Shown: positions 1-6,606 of the stretch, in pieces | How the letters are laid out: each line of letters begins with the position of its first letter | How positions within the stretch are numbered: position 1 is the stretch's first letter | Origin: Limosilactobacillus avistercoris | GTDB lineage: Bacteria; Bacillota; Bacilli; Lactobacillales; Lactobacillaceae | Assembly: GCF_014836425.1 (NCBI RefSeq) | Contig: NZ_JACSQW010000009.1 | Coordinates: forward strand, 1-64,000 | Length of the DNA: 64,000 nt | Reading direction: 5' to 3' | Position numbers and translations under genes: made by a program | The notes under the pieces: generated by a model | What the model was told of the DNA's origin: nothing | The model's database searches: none | Seen by the model: only the letters and a program-made list of their open reading frames with translations

Positions 1-12
1 CGGTCAATTCTT

Positions 13-68
13 AAACCGCCCGAATCATACATTTTTAAACCGCCATAAAACGACAATTCAAAACCGCC
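13..68. repeat. Three 24-bp-spaced repeats, IS21-type element end
   Basis: The octamer AAACCGCC occurs at 13-20, 37-44 and 61-68, exactly 24 bp apart, within a partly conserved longer unit. Multiple spaced repeats near the ends are typical of IS21-family elements (IstA binding sites), so the window probably opens just inside or at the edge of such an element. Its transposase genes are not in view. The IS21 assignment is inference. Confidence 0.5.
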
Positions 69-77
69 CTTGACAAT

Positions 78-122
78 AAAAAATGCTCCAGCAGTCGGCT
101 TTCCGATGCTAGAGCATTTTTT
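78..122 (-). terminator. Bidirectional intrinsic terminator after the MATE gene
   Basis: AAAAAATGCTC at 78-88 pairs with GAGCATTTTTT at 112-122, with an inner TCGG/CCGA stem. The hairpin has A and T runs on both sides, so it can stop transcription from the minus-strand transporter and from the insertion-sequence side. Confidence 0.8.
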
Positions 123-132
123 AATTTAATAA

Positions 133-1455
133 TTATTGGATACTTTCTTCTTGTTGATCGTATTGGTGAATGTGCTGGTAAACTAAAGCAATCCCGACAA
201 TGGTAACTATCAGTTCAGTCACTGGTACTGCTGCCCAGACTCCGTTAATCCCAAAGAAAAGGGGAAGAATGAAAATCAATGGTAAGAGGATAAGGTAGCC
301 ACGAAGGAGTGACAGGGTGAAGGAGGCACGAGCAGAGTTAGTTGCCGTTAAAAACAGAATAAGCAAGTAGTTAAGGGCACTAAAGAAGGCACTCGTGAAA
401 TAGATCGGAAGACCAACCGCCGCAAAGTGGACCAGTTGGCTCGAGCCTTGAGTATTAAAAATGTTGATGATCGGGTATTTAAACACGATTAAGATAATGA
501 ACTCGCTAAGAGCTAATATCAGAGTGATGACTATCCCGAGCTTCAATGCTTGAGACGTATTACTGAAATGGTGTTCACCATACTCCCGGCTGGCAACTGG
601 CTGAACTCCTAGAGCGACACCATTTGCAATTGCAAGAACCACAATGGCGATATTGGAAATAACTCCGTAAGCGGCAACAGCATAGTTATTTGCTAGCATT
701 AAGAGAACGTGGTTAAAGAAGAATACACTAACTCCCGTACTGAGTTCATTTAATGCTGCCGCTGCGCCTAAACGTGCTGACCGAATAATTGGTTTCAAAG
801 AAGGGCGAACGAAGTGAAGGTGAAGTCGTCGCTCCTTAAAGCTGCGGTGAAATGATAAGACCACCAGACTAATCGCTGGTGAAAAAATAACCGCTAAGGC
901 TGCTCCTTCCATTTTGAGGCCTAAACCAAAGATAAAGAACCAGTCAATAATAATCACCGATGTTGTTTCAATTACCGTTGCTAACATGGTTAAGGTTGGA
1001 TTACCGTCATTACGGATAAAGTTAATACTAATGTAGTTGCACATTACAAATGGACCACACCAGGCAACAATTCGTACGTAGGTAATTGCTAACTCTCTCG
1101 TGGCATTATTGGCTCCAAGAAAATCAACAATGTTAACCGAAAATAGGTCAATTAGGAGTGCAAGGACAATTCCGAATATGGCTGCAGAAATCATTAGTGA
1201 ACTATATAATGACTCTATTCGCTCTGGGTGAAGAATCTTATTTAGAGAAAAGATCGTTGCTCCACCGACTCCAAGGAGCAATCCCAAGGCATTAAAAAAG
1301 TTAAAGATCGGTAGGGCTAAGTTAAGGGCAGTCAGTCCCAAGGCTCCAGCGGCAATCGAAATAAATAGTGTATCGATTAGAACATAAATTGATGTTCCTA
1401 ACATTGCGATAATATTTCGACTAACGTAGTGAAAAACTTCCTTTGTAATTGACAA
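133..1455 (-). CDS. MATE family efflux transporter
   Basis: The 440-residue protein is almost entirely hydrophobic, with about twelve predicted membrane segments in two similar halves. It has the usual length and composition of MATE/NorM-type Na+- or H+-driven multidrug and toxin exporters of the polysaccharide-flippase superfamily. The substrate cannot be told from sequence. The start is TTG at 1455: CTGGAGG lies eight bases upstream and no ATG is as well placed. It is the last gene of a minus-strand series (acyP, yidC, def-like, this gene), but its own leader holds a large inverted repeat, suggesting separate control. The family call is firm; the drug specificity is unknown. Confidence 0.88.
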   Translation of the reverse strand: MSITKEVFHYVSRNIIAMLGTSIYVLIDTLFISIAAGALGLTALNLALPIFNFFNALGLLLGVGGATIFSLNKILHPERIESLYSSLMISAAIFGIVLALLIDLFSVNIVDFLGANNATRELAITYVRIVAWCGPFVMCNYISINFIRNDGNPTLTMLATVIETTSVIIIDWFFIFGLGLKMEGAALAVIFSPAISLVVLSFHRSFKERRLHLHFVRPSLKPIIRSARLGAAAALNELSTGVSVFFFNHVLLMLANNYAVAAYGVISNIAIVVLAIANGVALGVQPVASREYGEHHFSNTSQALKLGIVITLILALSEFIILIVFKYPIINIFNTQGSSQLVHFAAVGLPIYFTSAFFSALNYLLILFLTATNSARASFTLSLLRGYLILLPLIFILPLFFGINGVWAAVPVTELIVTIVGIALVYQHIHQYDQQEESIQ

Positions 1456-1470
1456 AGATAAAACCTCCAG

Positions 1471-1519
1471 ATTTACTTTCCATCCTCCAGAAGACTGGAC
1501 GCCTGTGTGGAAAGTAAAT
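1471..1519 (-). promoter_or_regulatory. Inverted repeat in the leader of the MATE gene
   Basis: ATTTACTTTCC at 1471-1481 is a perfect inverted match to GGAAAGTAAAT at 1509-1519. Nested inside is a second stem, TCCAG (1486-1490) with CTGGA (1495-1499). The far arm ends 16 bases before the TTG start, with the ribosome-binding site between them. It could be a repressor operator or an RNA hairpin limiting translation. There is no U-run, so it is not a simple terminator. Confidence 0.5.
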
Positions 1520-1613
1520 ATAATCTATGACAAAACCCGGCGATTTTGTAGCTCCTATTTCATTAATATTATCTTAGCAAATCCAATTAAGTGTTAACAA
1601 GTTGAACCAGGAG

Positions 1614-2024
1614 CTAAATTAAAATTCCGTTGAGATGATCGACTTCATGCTGGATAATTTCTGCTGGTAAGTCTGAAAGTTGTAAGAATTGTGGTTGCCA
1701 TTCTTGATTATAAAAAGTGACCTTGATTTGACGGTAGCGGGTAACGGGCCGCTTCCCTTGAAGGGAAAGGCATCCTTCTTCTGTTTGGTAAGGAATAAGT
1801 TTTTGAGTGATTTGTGGGTTGTACATTACAACATTAAATGGGCCTAAAGTTGCGATAATAACGGCCTTATTAACACCAATCATATTGGCAGCCATTCCGA
1901 TGCACTCGTTTTGGTGTACCTTTAGAGTATCCTGAAGATCAATCCCAATATTGAGATCTTGTTTTGTGGCGGGAATAGCTCGTTGCTGTAGAAAGGACTG
2001 GTCGTGGTTAATTGCTTTGATCAT
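1614..2024 (-). CDS. Peptide deformylase-like protein with altered motif 1
   Basis: This 136-residue protein belongs to the peptide deformylase fold: motif 2 is EGCLS and motif 3 is QHEVDH, supplying the Cys and two His metal ligands and the catalytic Glu. Motif 1, normally GxGxAAxQ, reads GMAANMIG, so the glutamine that stabilises the transition state is replaced by methionine. It is also shorter than typical Gram-positive deformylases (about 180 residues). The start ATG has AGGAGATG upstream. In B. subtilis a def gene lies between priA and fmt; that place is empty in this window. It is either a variant deformylase or a paralogue with another substrate. Fold call firm, activity uncertain. 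Confidence 0.75.
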   Translation of the reverse strand: MIKAINHDQSFLQQRAIPATKQDLNIGIDLQDTLKVHQNECIGMAANMIGVNKAVIIATLGPFNVVMYNPQITQKLIPYQTEEGCLSLQGKRPVTRYRQIKVTFYNQEWQPQFLQLSDLPAEIIQHEVDHLNGILI

Positions 2025-2075
2025 ACTTTACATCTCCTAAGATTTTTTGAATTTGAAGTTGAGTAGTAATAATTT

Positions 2076-2112
2076 GAGGCTGAGAAAAACAATTTGCGTT
2101 TTCCCAGCCTCT
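2076..2112 (-). terminator. Hairpin after yidC
   Basis: GAGGCTGAGAAAA from 2076 pairs with TTTTCCCAGCCTC ending at 2112, giving a strong stem directly behind the yidC stop codon. The run of T on the minus-strand exit side is weak, so termination efficiency is uncertain. Confidence 0.55.
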
Positions 2113-2119
2113 CTAGTTT

Positions 2120-3088
2120 TTAATTATTATTTTTGTGGTGGTGTTGTTTACCAGCATTTCGTTGCCGATTAGTTTGTTTTGGTGTATTTGAAGATGCTGG
2201 GGCAGCAGATTTCTTTAACTGATCGATTGCTGCAGAAACGTTGTCATTGGTTTTGACAGTTGAACCGTTAGTCTTTAAAGCATCTGGAACCTTAACCGGG
2301 TTCTTTTTAGTTTCTTCTGCAATTTGTTTTCTAATTCGTGGTCGGTAGGCATTAATCATTAGGGTTTGAAGGATGGCAAATAGTCCACCGATGAAAAAGT
2401 AGAGTCCCAGACCAGCAGATGAGGTTAATGAAATAAAGAAGGTCATGAATGGACTTAGCCAGATTGCCATTTTCATTTGTTTTTTCTGTTCTTCTGGAAC
2501 CCCAATTAAGCCAAGATAGCTTTGAACGGCATAAGCAATAAAAGAAAGGATTGCGAAGAGAATACTTGGCTTCCCTAGTGCAATGCCCATGAATGTTGCA
2601 TGGTAAAGATCCGGAGAATAACGGATAGCGGCGTAAAGGGCAGCGAAGACTGGAAATTGGATCAATAATGGTAAACAACCAATTCCACCGGTTAGGCTAA
2701 CATTATTTTCCCGATATACAGCCATCATTTGGGACCCAACAGCAGCTTGTTCTTCTGGAGTCTTTGCCTCTCGCTGCTTCTTTTGCAGGTCCTTTAATAG
2801 TGGTTGGATCTTAGCCATCTTTTCTTGCATAATGGTTGATTTCTTCATTTGTGAGAACATTACTGGTAGTAAGATTGTTCGTACAACCACAACAATGACG
2901 ATAATTGCCCAACCATAATTGTTTCCAAGGTGACTAGCAAGCCATTCCATTAAATGTTGCATTGGCTTTGCCAGGTAAGTGTATGTCAGGCCGTATGGTT
3001 TACCAGACTTTGTTGTTCTTACACAACCAGTCAATAGTAGTAGGGCAACGGTTAATAGTCCCGCTACCGAAAGTCGTTTTCGTTTCAT
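2120..3088 (-). CDS. yidC: Membrane protein insertase YidC (lipoprotein type, YidC2-like)
   Basis: YidC/OxaA/Alb3 proteins insert and fold membrane proteins, with or without SecYEG. The 322-residue protein starts with a lipoprotein signal peptide ending in LLTGC, so the mature N-terminus is a lipid-modified Cys. Four to five membrane segments follow, with the conserved cytoplasmic helical hairpin (about residues 80-125) between the first two. The C-terminal tail is rich in Lys, Arg, His and Asn, ending in a HHHKNNN-like stretch typical of YidC2, which can contact ribosomes. The ATG has GGGAG upstream. It lies beside acyP, not rnpA, so it is likely the second YidC paralogue of the genome. Confidence 0.93.
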   Translation of the reverse strand: MKRKRLSVAGLLTVALLLLTGCVRTTKSGKPYGLTYTYLAKPMQHLMEWLASHLGNNYGWAIIVIVVVVRTILLPVMFSQMKKSTIMQEKMAKIQPLLKDLQKKQREAKTPEEQAAVGSQMMAVYRENNVSLTGGIGCLPLLIQFPVFAALYAAIRYSPDLYHATFMGIALGKPSILFAILSFIAYAVQSYLGLIGVPEEQKKQMKMAIWLSPFMTFFISLTSSAGLGLYFFIGGLFAILQTLMINAYRPRIRKQIAEETKKNPVKVPDALKTNGSTVKTNDNVSAAIDQLKKSAAPASSNTPKQTNRQRNAGKQHHHKNNN

Positions 3089-3185
3089 TAAGATACTCCC
3101 TTAGTGTATTTAAGATAATTATTGATTAATATAAAACAGTACATATATTAACATTAAATCCACTAGCAATTCTACTGCTTTAGTG

Positions 3186-3461
3186 CTATTTAATTATAAA
3201 GAGCCGGTATTGAGCTGTTGGCAAATCTTTTACTTCTAGCTTAGAGACCTTAGCAAATGGTGTGGGTCCCTTTTGAATTAAACTGATAAATTTATCAAGG
3301 TTATGTTGGTCCCCTTCTGCAATAATTTTAACGGTACCGTTAGGGAGGTTTTGGACGCTACCGGTTATGTTTAGCTGGGTAGCGATCTGCATAGTTCCGT
3401 AGCGGAAGCCAACTTCCTGAACCCGACCATGAGCAATTATTTCAAAACATTGGACTGTCAT
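3186..3461 (-). CDS. acyP: Acylphosphatase
   Basis: A 91-residue protein of the usual acylphosphatase size, hydrolysing carboxyl-phosphate bonds such as those of acetyl phosphate or 1,3-bisphosphoglycerate. The signature GRVQEVGFRYG carries the phosphate-binding Arg; the second conserved Gly of the usual GxVQGVGFR is Glu here. The catalytic Asn is in the VQNLPNGTV stretch. The open frame runs upstream to 3554, but the start is placed at the ATG at 3461: homology begins there and AAGGATGG precedes it. It is divergent from the methyltransferase gene, with about 100 bp between the starts. Confidence 0.88.
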   Translation of the reverse strand: MTVQCFEIIAHGRVQEVGFRYGTMQIATQLNITGSVQNLPNGTVKIIAEGDQHNLDKFISLIQKGPTPFAKVSKLEVKDLPTAQYRLFIIK

Positions 3462-3526
3462 ATATTTACTACCATCCTTAAGAAAACTATAGAAATTATT
3501 AACATTATTGTACACTATAACCATGG

Positions 3527-3532
3527 TATAAT
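3527..3532 (+). promoter_or_regulatory. Probable -10 box of the methyltransferase gene
   Basis: A perfect TATAAT lies 26 bases before the start at 3559, followed by the AGAGGAG ribosome-binding site. I see no convincing -35 at 16-18 bp, so only the -10 is claimed. The region also serves the divergent acyP gene. Confidence 0.4.
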
Positions 3533-3558
3533 TAATCAAAAGAGGAGACGACAATTAG

Positions 3559-4335
3559 ATGGAAAAACTTACGTCGATTCATAATCAACACGTAAAAAAT
3601 TGGAAAAAACTACAAACAAAGAAGTATCGTCGCCAAACAGGTACGTACTTGTTAGATGGTTGGCACTTGGTGAGTGAAGCAACTCAGGCCGGAAATCATC
3701 TTTTGCAGTTAATTGGGACCGAGGAGCAGCTTCTTGCTCACCCTGAATTACAAGAACTTAGCGATGAAACATATGAAGTTACTGAGGAAGTGATGCAGCA
3801 CATTACTGATACAGTTACACCACAAGGAATTGCTGCGGTGGTTTCGTTACCCGATGCGCATGAGATTCCAGACTTAAATACTTTGCATGGTGGTTGGCTA
3901 TTTCTCGATCGAGTTCAAGATCCTGGTAATGTTGGAACAATGGTGCGGACTGCCGATGCCGCAGGTTTTACCGGAGTCGTTGTGAGCCACCGTTCGGCTG
4001 ATATTTTTGGCCCCAAGGTTGTTCGTTCAATGCAGGGTTCTCAATTTCACTTGAAATTATATGAAGGAGATCTGGAGAAGTGGATCGAAGACTTTAAAGA
4101 GGTTAATGCACCGGTTTATGGTACCCAACTTAATCCTCAGGCAAAAAGTTTTCGTGATGTTGAACCAGGTAAAACCTTTGCCCTAGTTATGGGAAATGAA
4201 GGCCAGGGGATGAGTCAACAGCTTCTTAATCAAACTACGGATAACCTTTACATCCCAATGAGGGGACAAGCTGAGTCACTTAATGTTGCTATTTCAGCCG
4301 GTATCTTAATGTTCCAATTAAATAAAAATTTGTAA
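3559..4335 (+). CDS. TrmH/SpoU family RNA 2'-O-methyltransferase (YsgA-like)
   Basis: The 258-residue protein has a substrate-binding N-terminal domain and a C-terminal SPOUT (trefoil-knot) domain. All three SpoU motifs are visible: the DPGNVGTMVRTADAAGF stretch (about 120-137), LVMGNEGQG (about 213-221) and the IPMRGQAESLNVAISAG stretch near the end. SPOUT enzymes of this type methylate ribose 2'-OH in tRNA or rRNA using S-adenosylmethionine. In B. subtilis the equivalent YsgA also lies upstream of pheS. The exact RNA target is not known to me. Good ribosome-binding site AGAGGAG. Confidence 0.9.
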   Translation: MEKLTSIHNQHVKNWKKLQTKKYRRQTGTYLLDGWHLVSEATQAGNHLLQLIGTEEQLLAHPELQELSDETYEVTEEVMQHITDTVTPQGIAAVVSLPDAHEIPDLNTLHGGWLFLDRVQDPGNVGTMVRTADAAGFTGVVVSHRSADIFGPKVVRSMQGSQFHLKLYEGDLEKWIEDFKEVNAPVYGTQLNPQAKSFRDVEPGKTFALVMGNEGQGMSQQLLNQTTDNLYIPMRGQAESLNVAISAGILMFQLNKNL

Positions 4336-4403
4336 TGCGTAATGATTTATTTGTTAGCATAAATCTTGTAAAATATCTTTAAGAATTAGAAGAGGAGGAT
4401 TAT

Positions 4404-4910
4404 ATGAAGTCAATTAATGAATGGCGAACCGATTCAGAGTATGTTTCTATTGTTAGTGATTTATTAGCTCAGCCAGCTGTTCAAAAGTTAGCTCAGTATA
4501 CACAACACCATCACTCGAACCGTCTCCAACATTCGATTACGGTTTCATTCGATAGTTACCGAATTGCAAAACGAATGCATCTCGATTATCGGAGTGTTGC
4601 CCGCGCTGGCTTGTTACATGACCTCTTTTATTATGATTGGCGGACTACCAAATTTGACTTGGGGACCCATGCGTTTATTCACCCACGGGTAGCTTTACGT
4701 AATGCTGAAAAGTTAACAAAGTTAAACGCTAAGGAAAAGGACATAATTCTAAAGCACATGTTTGGTGCAACCCTTGCTTTACCGAAATACCGTGAAAGCT
4801 GGATTGTTTCACTTGTGGATGATTTTGAGGCAGAACACGAATTCTTTAGTCCGTTACGGGCTAAGCTAGCACGTAAGATTCGTAAGCGCCGCATGAAGTC
4901 TGTATGGTAG
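4404..4910 (+). CDS. HD-domain hydrolase
   Basis: This 168-residue protein has the metal-binding HD signature: a first His in NRLQHS (about residue 42), the HD pair in GLLHDLF (about 73), and further conserved His residues in the middle. HD-domain proteins are metal-dependent phosphohydrolases of nucleotides or phosphoesters; the substrate here is unknown. It starts at an ATG after GAGGAGG and is spaced to be cotranscribed with the methyltransferase upstream and the HxlR regulator downstream. Confidence 0.82.
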   Translation: MKSINEWRTDSEYVSIVSDLLAQPAVQKLAQYTQHHHSNRLQHSITVSFDSYRIAKRMHLDYRSVARAGLLHDLFYYDWRTTKFDLGTHAFIHPRVALRNAEKLTKLNAKEKDIILKHMFGATLALPKYRESWIVSLVDDFEAEHEFFSPLRAKLARKIRKRRMKSVW

Positions 4911-4932
4911 TTTGTGGAAGGGAGTTGTTACT

Positions 4933-5271
4933 ATGCAACAATTAGCTGAGAAGTCAGCTAATGCTGGTAGTTGTAAGCTTTGTCCAAAATTCACCCATAC
5001 TTTTTCAATTCTTGGCAAAAAGTGGAATGGTTTGATTATTGAAGCCCTTTTAGTAAAGGATACGATGCGCTTTAAGGATCTTTCCGCTAGTATTGATGGG
5101 TGTAGTGATCGGGTTCTTTGCGAACGACTTAAAGAACTTGAGGATGAAAACATTGTTACTCGGAATACTTATAAGGGTGAAAACCGGATTGATTATTCAT
5201 TAACTAAGCGGGGCCAAGAACTGCGTGAAGTGATGAGTACCGTTCATAAGTGGAGTGACAAGTGGAATTAA
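4933..5271 (+). CDS. HxlR family winged-helix transcriptional regulator
   Basis: The 112-residue protein has the HxlR winged helix-turn-helix: the GKKWNGLIIEALL stretch, then RFKDLSASIDGCSDRVLCERL as recognition region, and the wing ending in Y-S-L-T-K-R-G. HxlR regulators bind DNA as dimers and often respond to aldehydes, disulfide stress or oxidants. Cys residues in a CKLC pair near the N-terminus and two more in the recognition region could sense redox state (inference). The frame is open from a TTG at 4912, but the ATG at 4933 is preferred because GGGAG lies at proper distance. It overlaps no neighbour, and its target is unknown. Confidence 0.85.
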   Translation: MQQLAEKSANAGSCKLCPKFTHTFSILGKKWNGLIIEALLVKDTMRFKDLSASIDGCSDRVLCERLKELEDENIVTRNTYKGENRIDYSLTKRGQELREVMSTVHKWSDKWN

Positions 5272-5278
5272 TTTATCC

Positions 5279-5307
5279 TTGACCTAATAACGGTGCTTAG
5301 CTACAAT
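5279..5307 (+). promoter_or_regulatory. Promoter of the pheST operon
   Basis: TTGACC (5279-5284) and TACAAT (5302-5307) are 17 bp apart, a near-consensus sigma-A promoter directly upstream of the T-box leader. Confidence 0.85.
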
Positions 5308-5311
5308 AGTC

Positions 5312-5531
5312 TGTGATATTAAAAGTGTTGATGGAAACTAGTACCTGGGTGTAGCTGTTAGAGAGCCACTATGATTCTGCAATTAGTGGTCAGTGAATAC
5401 GGGGAATTTCATTTCCGGAGCTGATATGTAATGATATTCCGGTTGATCGCCGTTATTGATTTTGAGTGTGCATTTTTTGCAAACTAGGGTGGTACCGCGA
5501 AGCCTCGTCCCTAATCGGACGGGGCTTTTTT
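5312..5531 (+). promoter_or_regulatory. T-box leader, phenylalanine specific
   Basis: The T-box sequence AGGGTGGTACCGCG is at 5486-5499. It is followed by the terminator GCCTCGTCC (5502-5510) paired with GGACGGGGC (5517-5525) and six T. Upstream is a long structured stem-I region. A TTC codon followed by A at 5408-5411 lies where the specifier is expected, matching a Phe-tRNA sensor in front of pheS. Uncharged tRNA-Phe would stabilise the antiterminator and switch on pheST. The specifier assignment is by position and was not confirmed by folding. Confidence 0.92.
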
Positions 5532-5554
5532 GTTTACTATAAAGGAGTGAAATT

Positions 5555-6601
5555 ATGGGATTAAAAGAACGACTTGCTGAACTTCGTGAAGAAGGATTGC
5601 AGGAAATTAAAGAATCAGAAGATCTGAAAAAGATTAATCAAGTTCGGGTGAAAATGCTCGGGAAAAAGGGACCAATCACAAATGTCCTTCGGGGAATGCG
5701 TGATTTAAGTGCTGAGGAACGACCAAAAGTTGGTCAATTTGCTAATAAGGTTCGTGATGAACTAACTGCCGCAATTGAAAATAAACGAGAAGAATTAGAA
5801 CAAGCCGCAATGAATGCGGAACTAGAGGCTGAAACGGTTGATGTTACCATGCCAGGGACCCCAGTGGCACAGGGTGAACCACATGTTATTCAACAAATCA
5901 TTGATCAAGTGGTCGACCTGTTTGTTTCAATGGGCTATGAGGTTGCTGTCGGTGATGAAGTTGAACAAGAAGTATATAACTTTGAAAAGTTGAACCTTCC
6001 AAAGGATCACCCAGCACGTGATATGCAGGATACTTTCTACGTTACTCCATCTGTTCTGATGCGGACACAAACGTCACCAATGCAAGCACGGATGTTGGAA
6101 AAGCATGACTTTAGTCAGGGACCATTAAAGATGATCTCACCAGGAAAGGTTTACCGGCGTGATACAGATGACGCTACCCACAGTCACCAATTTAACCAAA
6201 TTGAAGGGATGGTTGTTGGGAAGCATATTACGATGGCTGATCTAAAGGGAACATTAAAAGTTGTTGCTCAATCTCTTTTTGGCGACAAGCTTAATGTTCG
6301 TTTGCGGCCTAGTTACTTCCCATTTACTGAACCATCAGTAGAAGCTGATATTACTTGCTTTAACTGTATGGGTAAGGGATGCTCTATTTGTAAGCACACT
6401 GGTTGGATTGAAGTTCTCGGTGCCGGAATGGTTCACCCAAATGTTTTACGGATGTCTGGTGTCGATCCAGAAGAATTTGGTGGATTTGCCTTTGGATTAG
6501 GTCCTGACCGGTTTGCAATGTTGAAGTACGGTGTTACTGATATTCGGAACTTCTACCAAAATGACGTTCGCTTCTTAACTCAATTTGATCGGAAAGGATA
6601 A
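5555..6601 (+). CDS. pheS: Phenylalanine--tRNA ligase alpha subunit
   Basis: This catalytic subunit of the alpha2-beta2 enzyme charges tRNA-Phe. It is 348 residues long, the normal size: an N-terminal coiled coil (about 1-90) that binds tRNA, then the class II synthetase core. Motif 2 is visible around [16 protein letters not shown] (about 205-220), and motif 3 near the end in the GLGPDRFAM region. A CFNC...CSIC cysteine cluster is present before motif 3. It is controlled by the upstream Phe T-box and followed five bases later by pheT. AAAGGAG precedes the ATG. Confidence 0.98.
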   Translation: MGLKERLAELREEGLQEIKESEDLKKINQVRVKMLGKKGPITNVLRGMRDLSAEERPKVGQFANKVRDELTAAIENKREELEQAAMNAELEAETVDVTMPGTPVAQGEPHVIQQIIDQVVDLFVSMGYEVAVGDEVEQEVYNFEKLNLPKDHPARDMQDTFYVTPSVLMRTQTSPMQARMLEKHDFSQGPLKMISPGKVYRRDTDDATHSHQFNQIEGMVVGKHITMADLKGTLKVVAQSLFGDKLNVRLRPSYFPFTEPSVEADITCFNCMGKGCSICKHTGWIEVLGAGMVHPNVLRMSGVDPEEFGGFAFGLGPDRFAMLKYGVTDIRNFYQNDVRFLTQFDRKG

Positions 6602-6606
6602 CGGCA

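Noticed and set aside
2352-2678. 108-residue open frame overlapping yidC in another frame
   Set aside because: Same strand as yidC but out of frame, with no start signals; a shadow of the real gene.
3462-3554. Longer acylphosphatase start
   Set aside because: The extra residues lie over the promoter region shared with the divergent gene, and family similarity starts at 3461.
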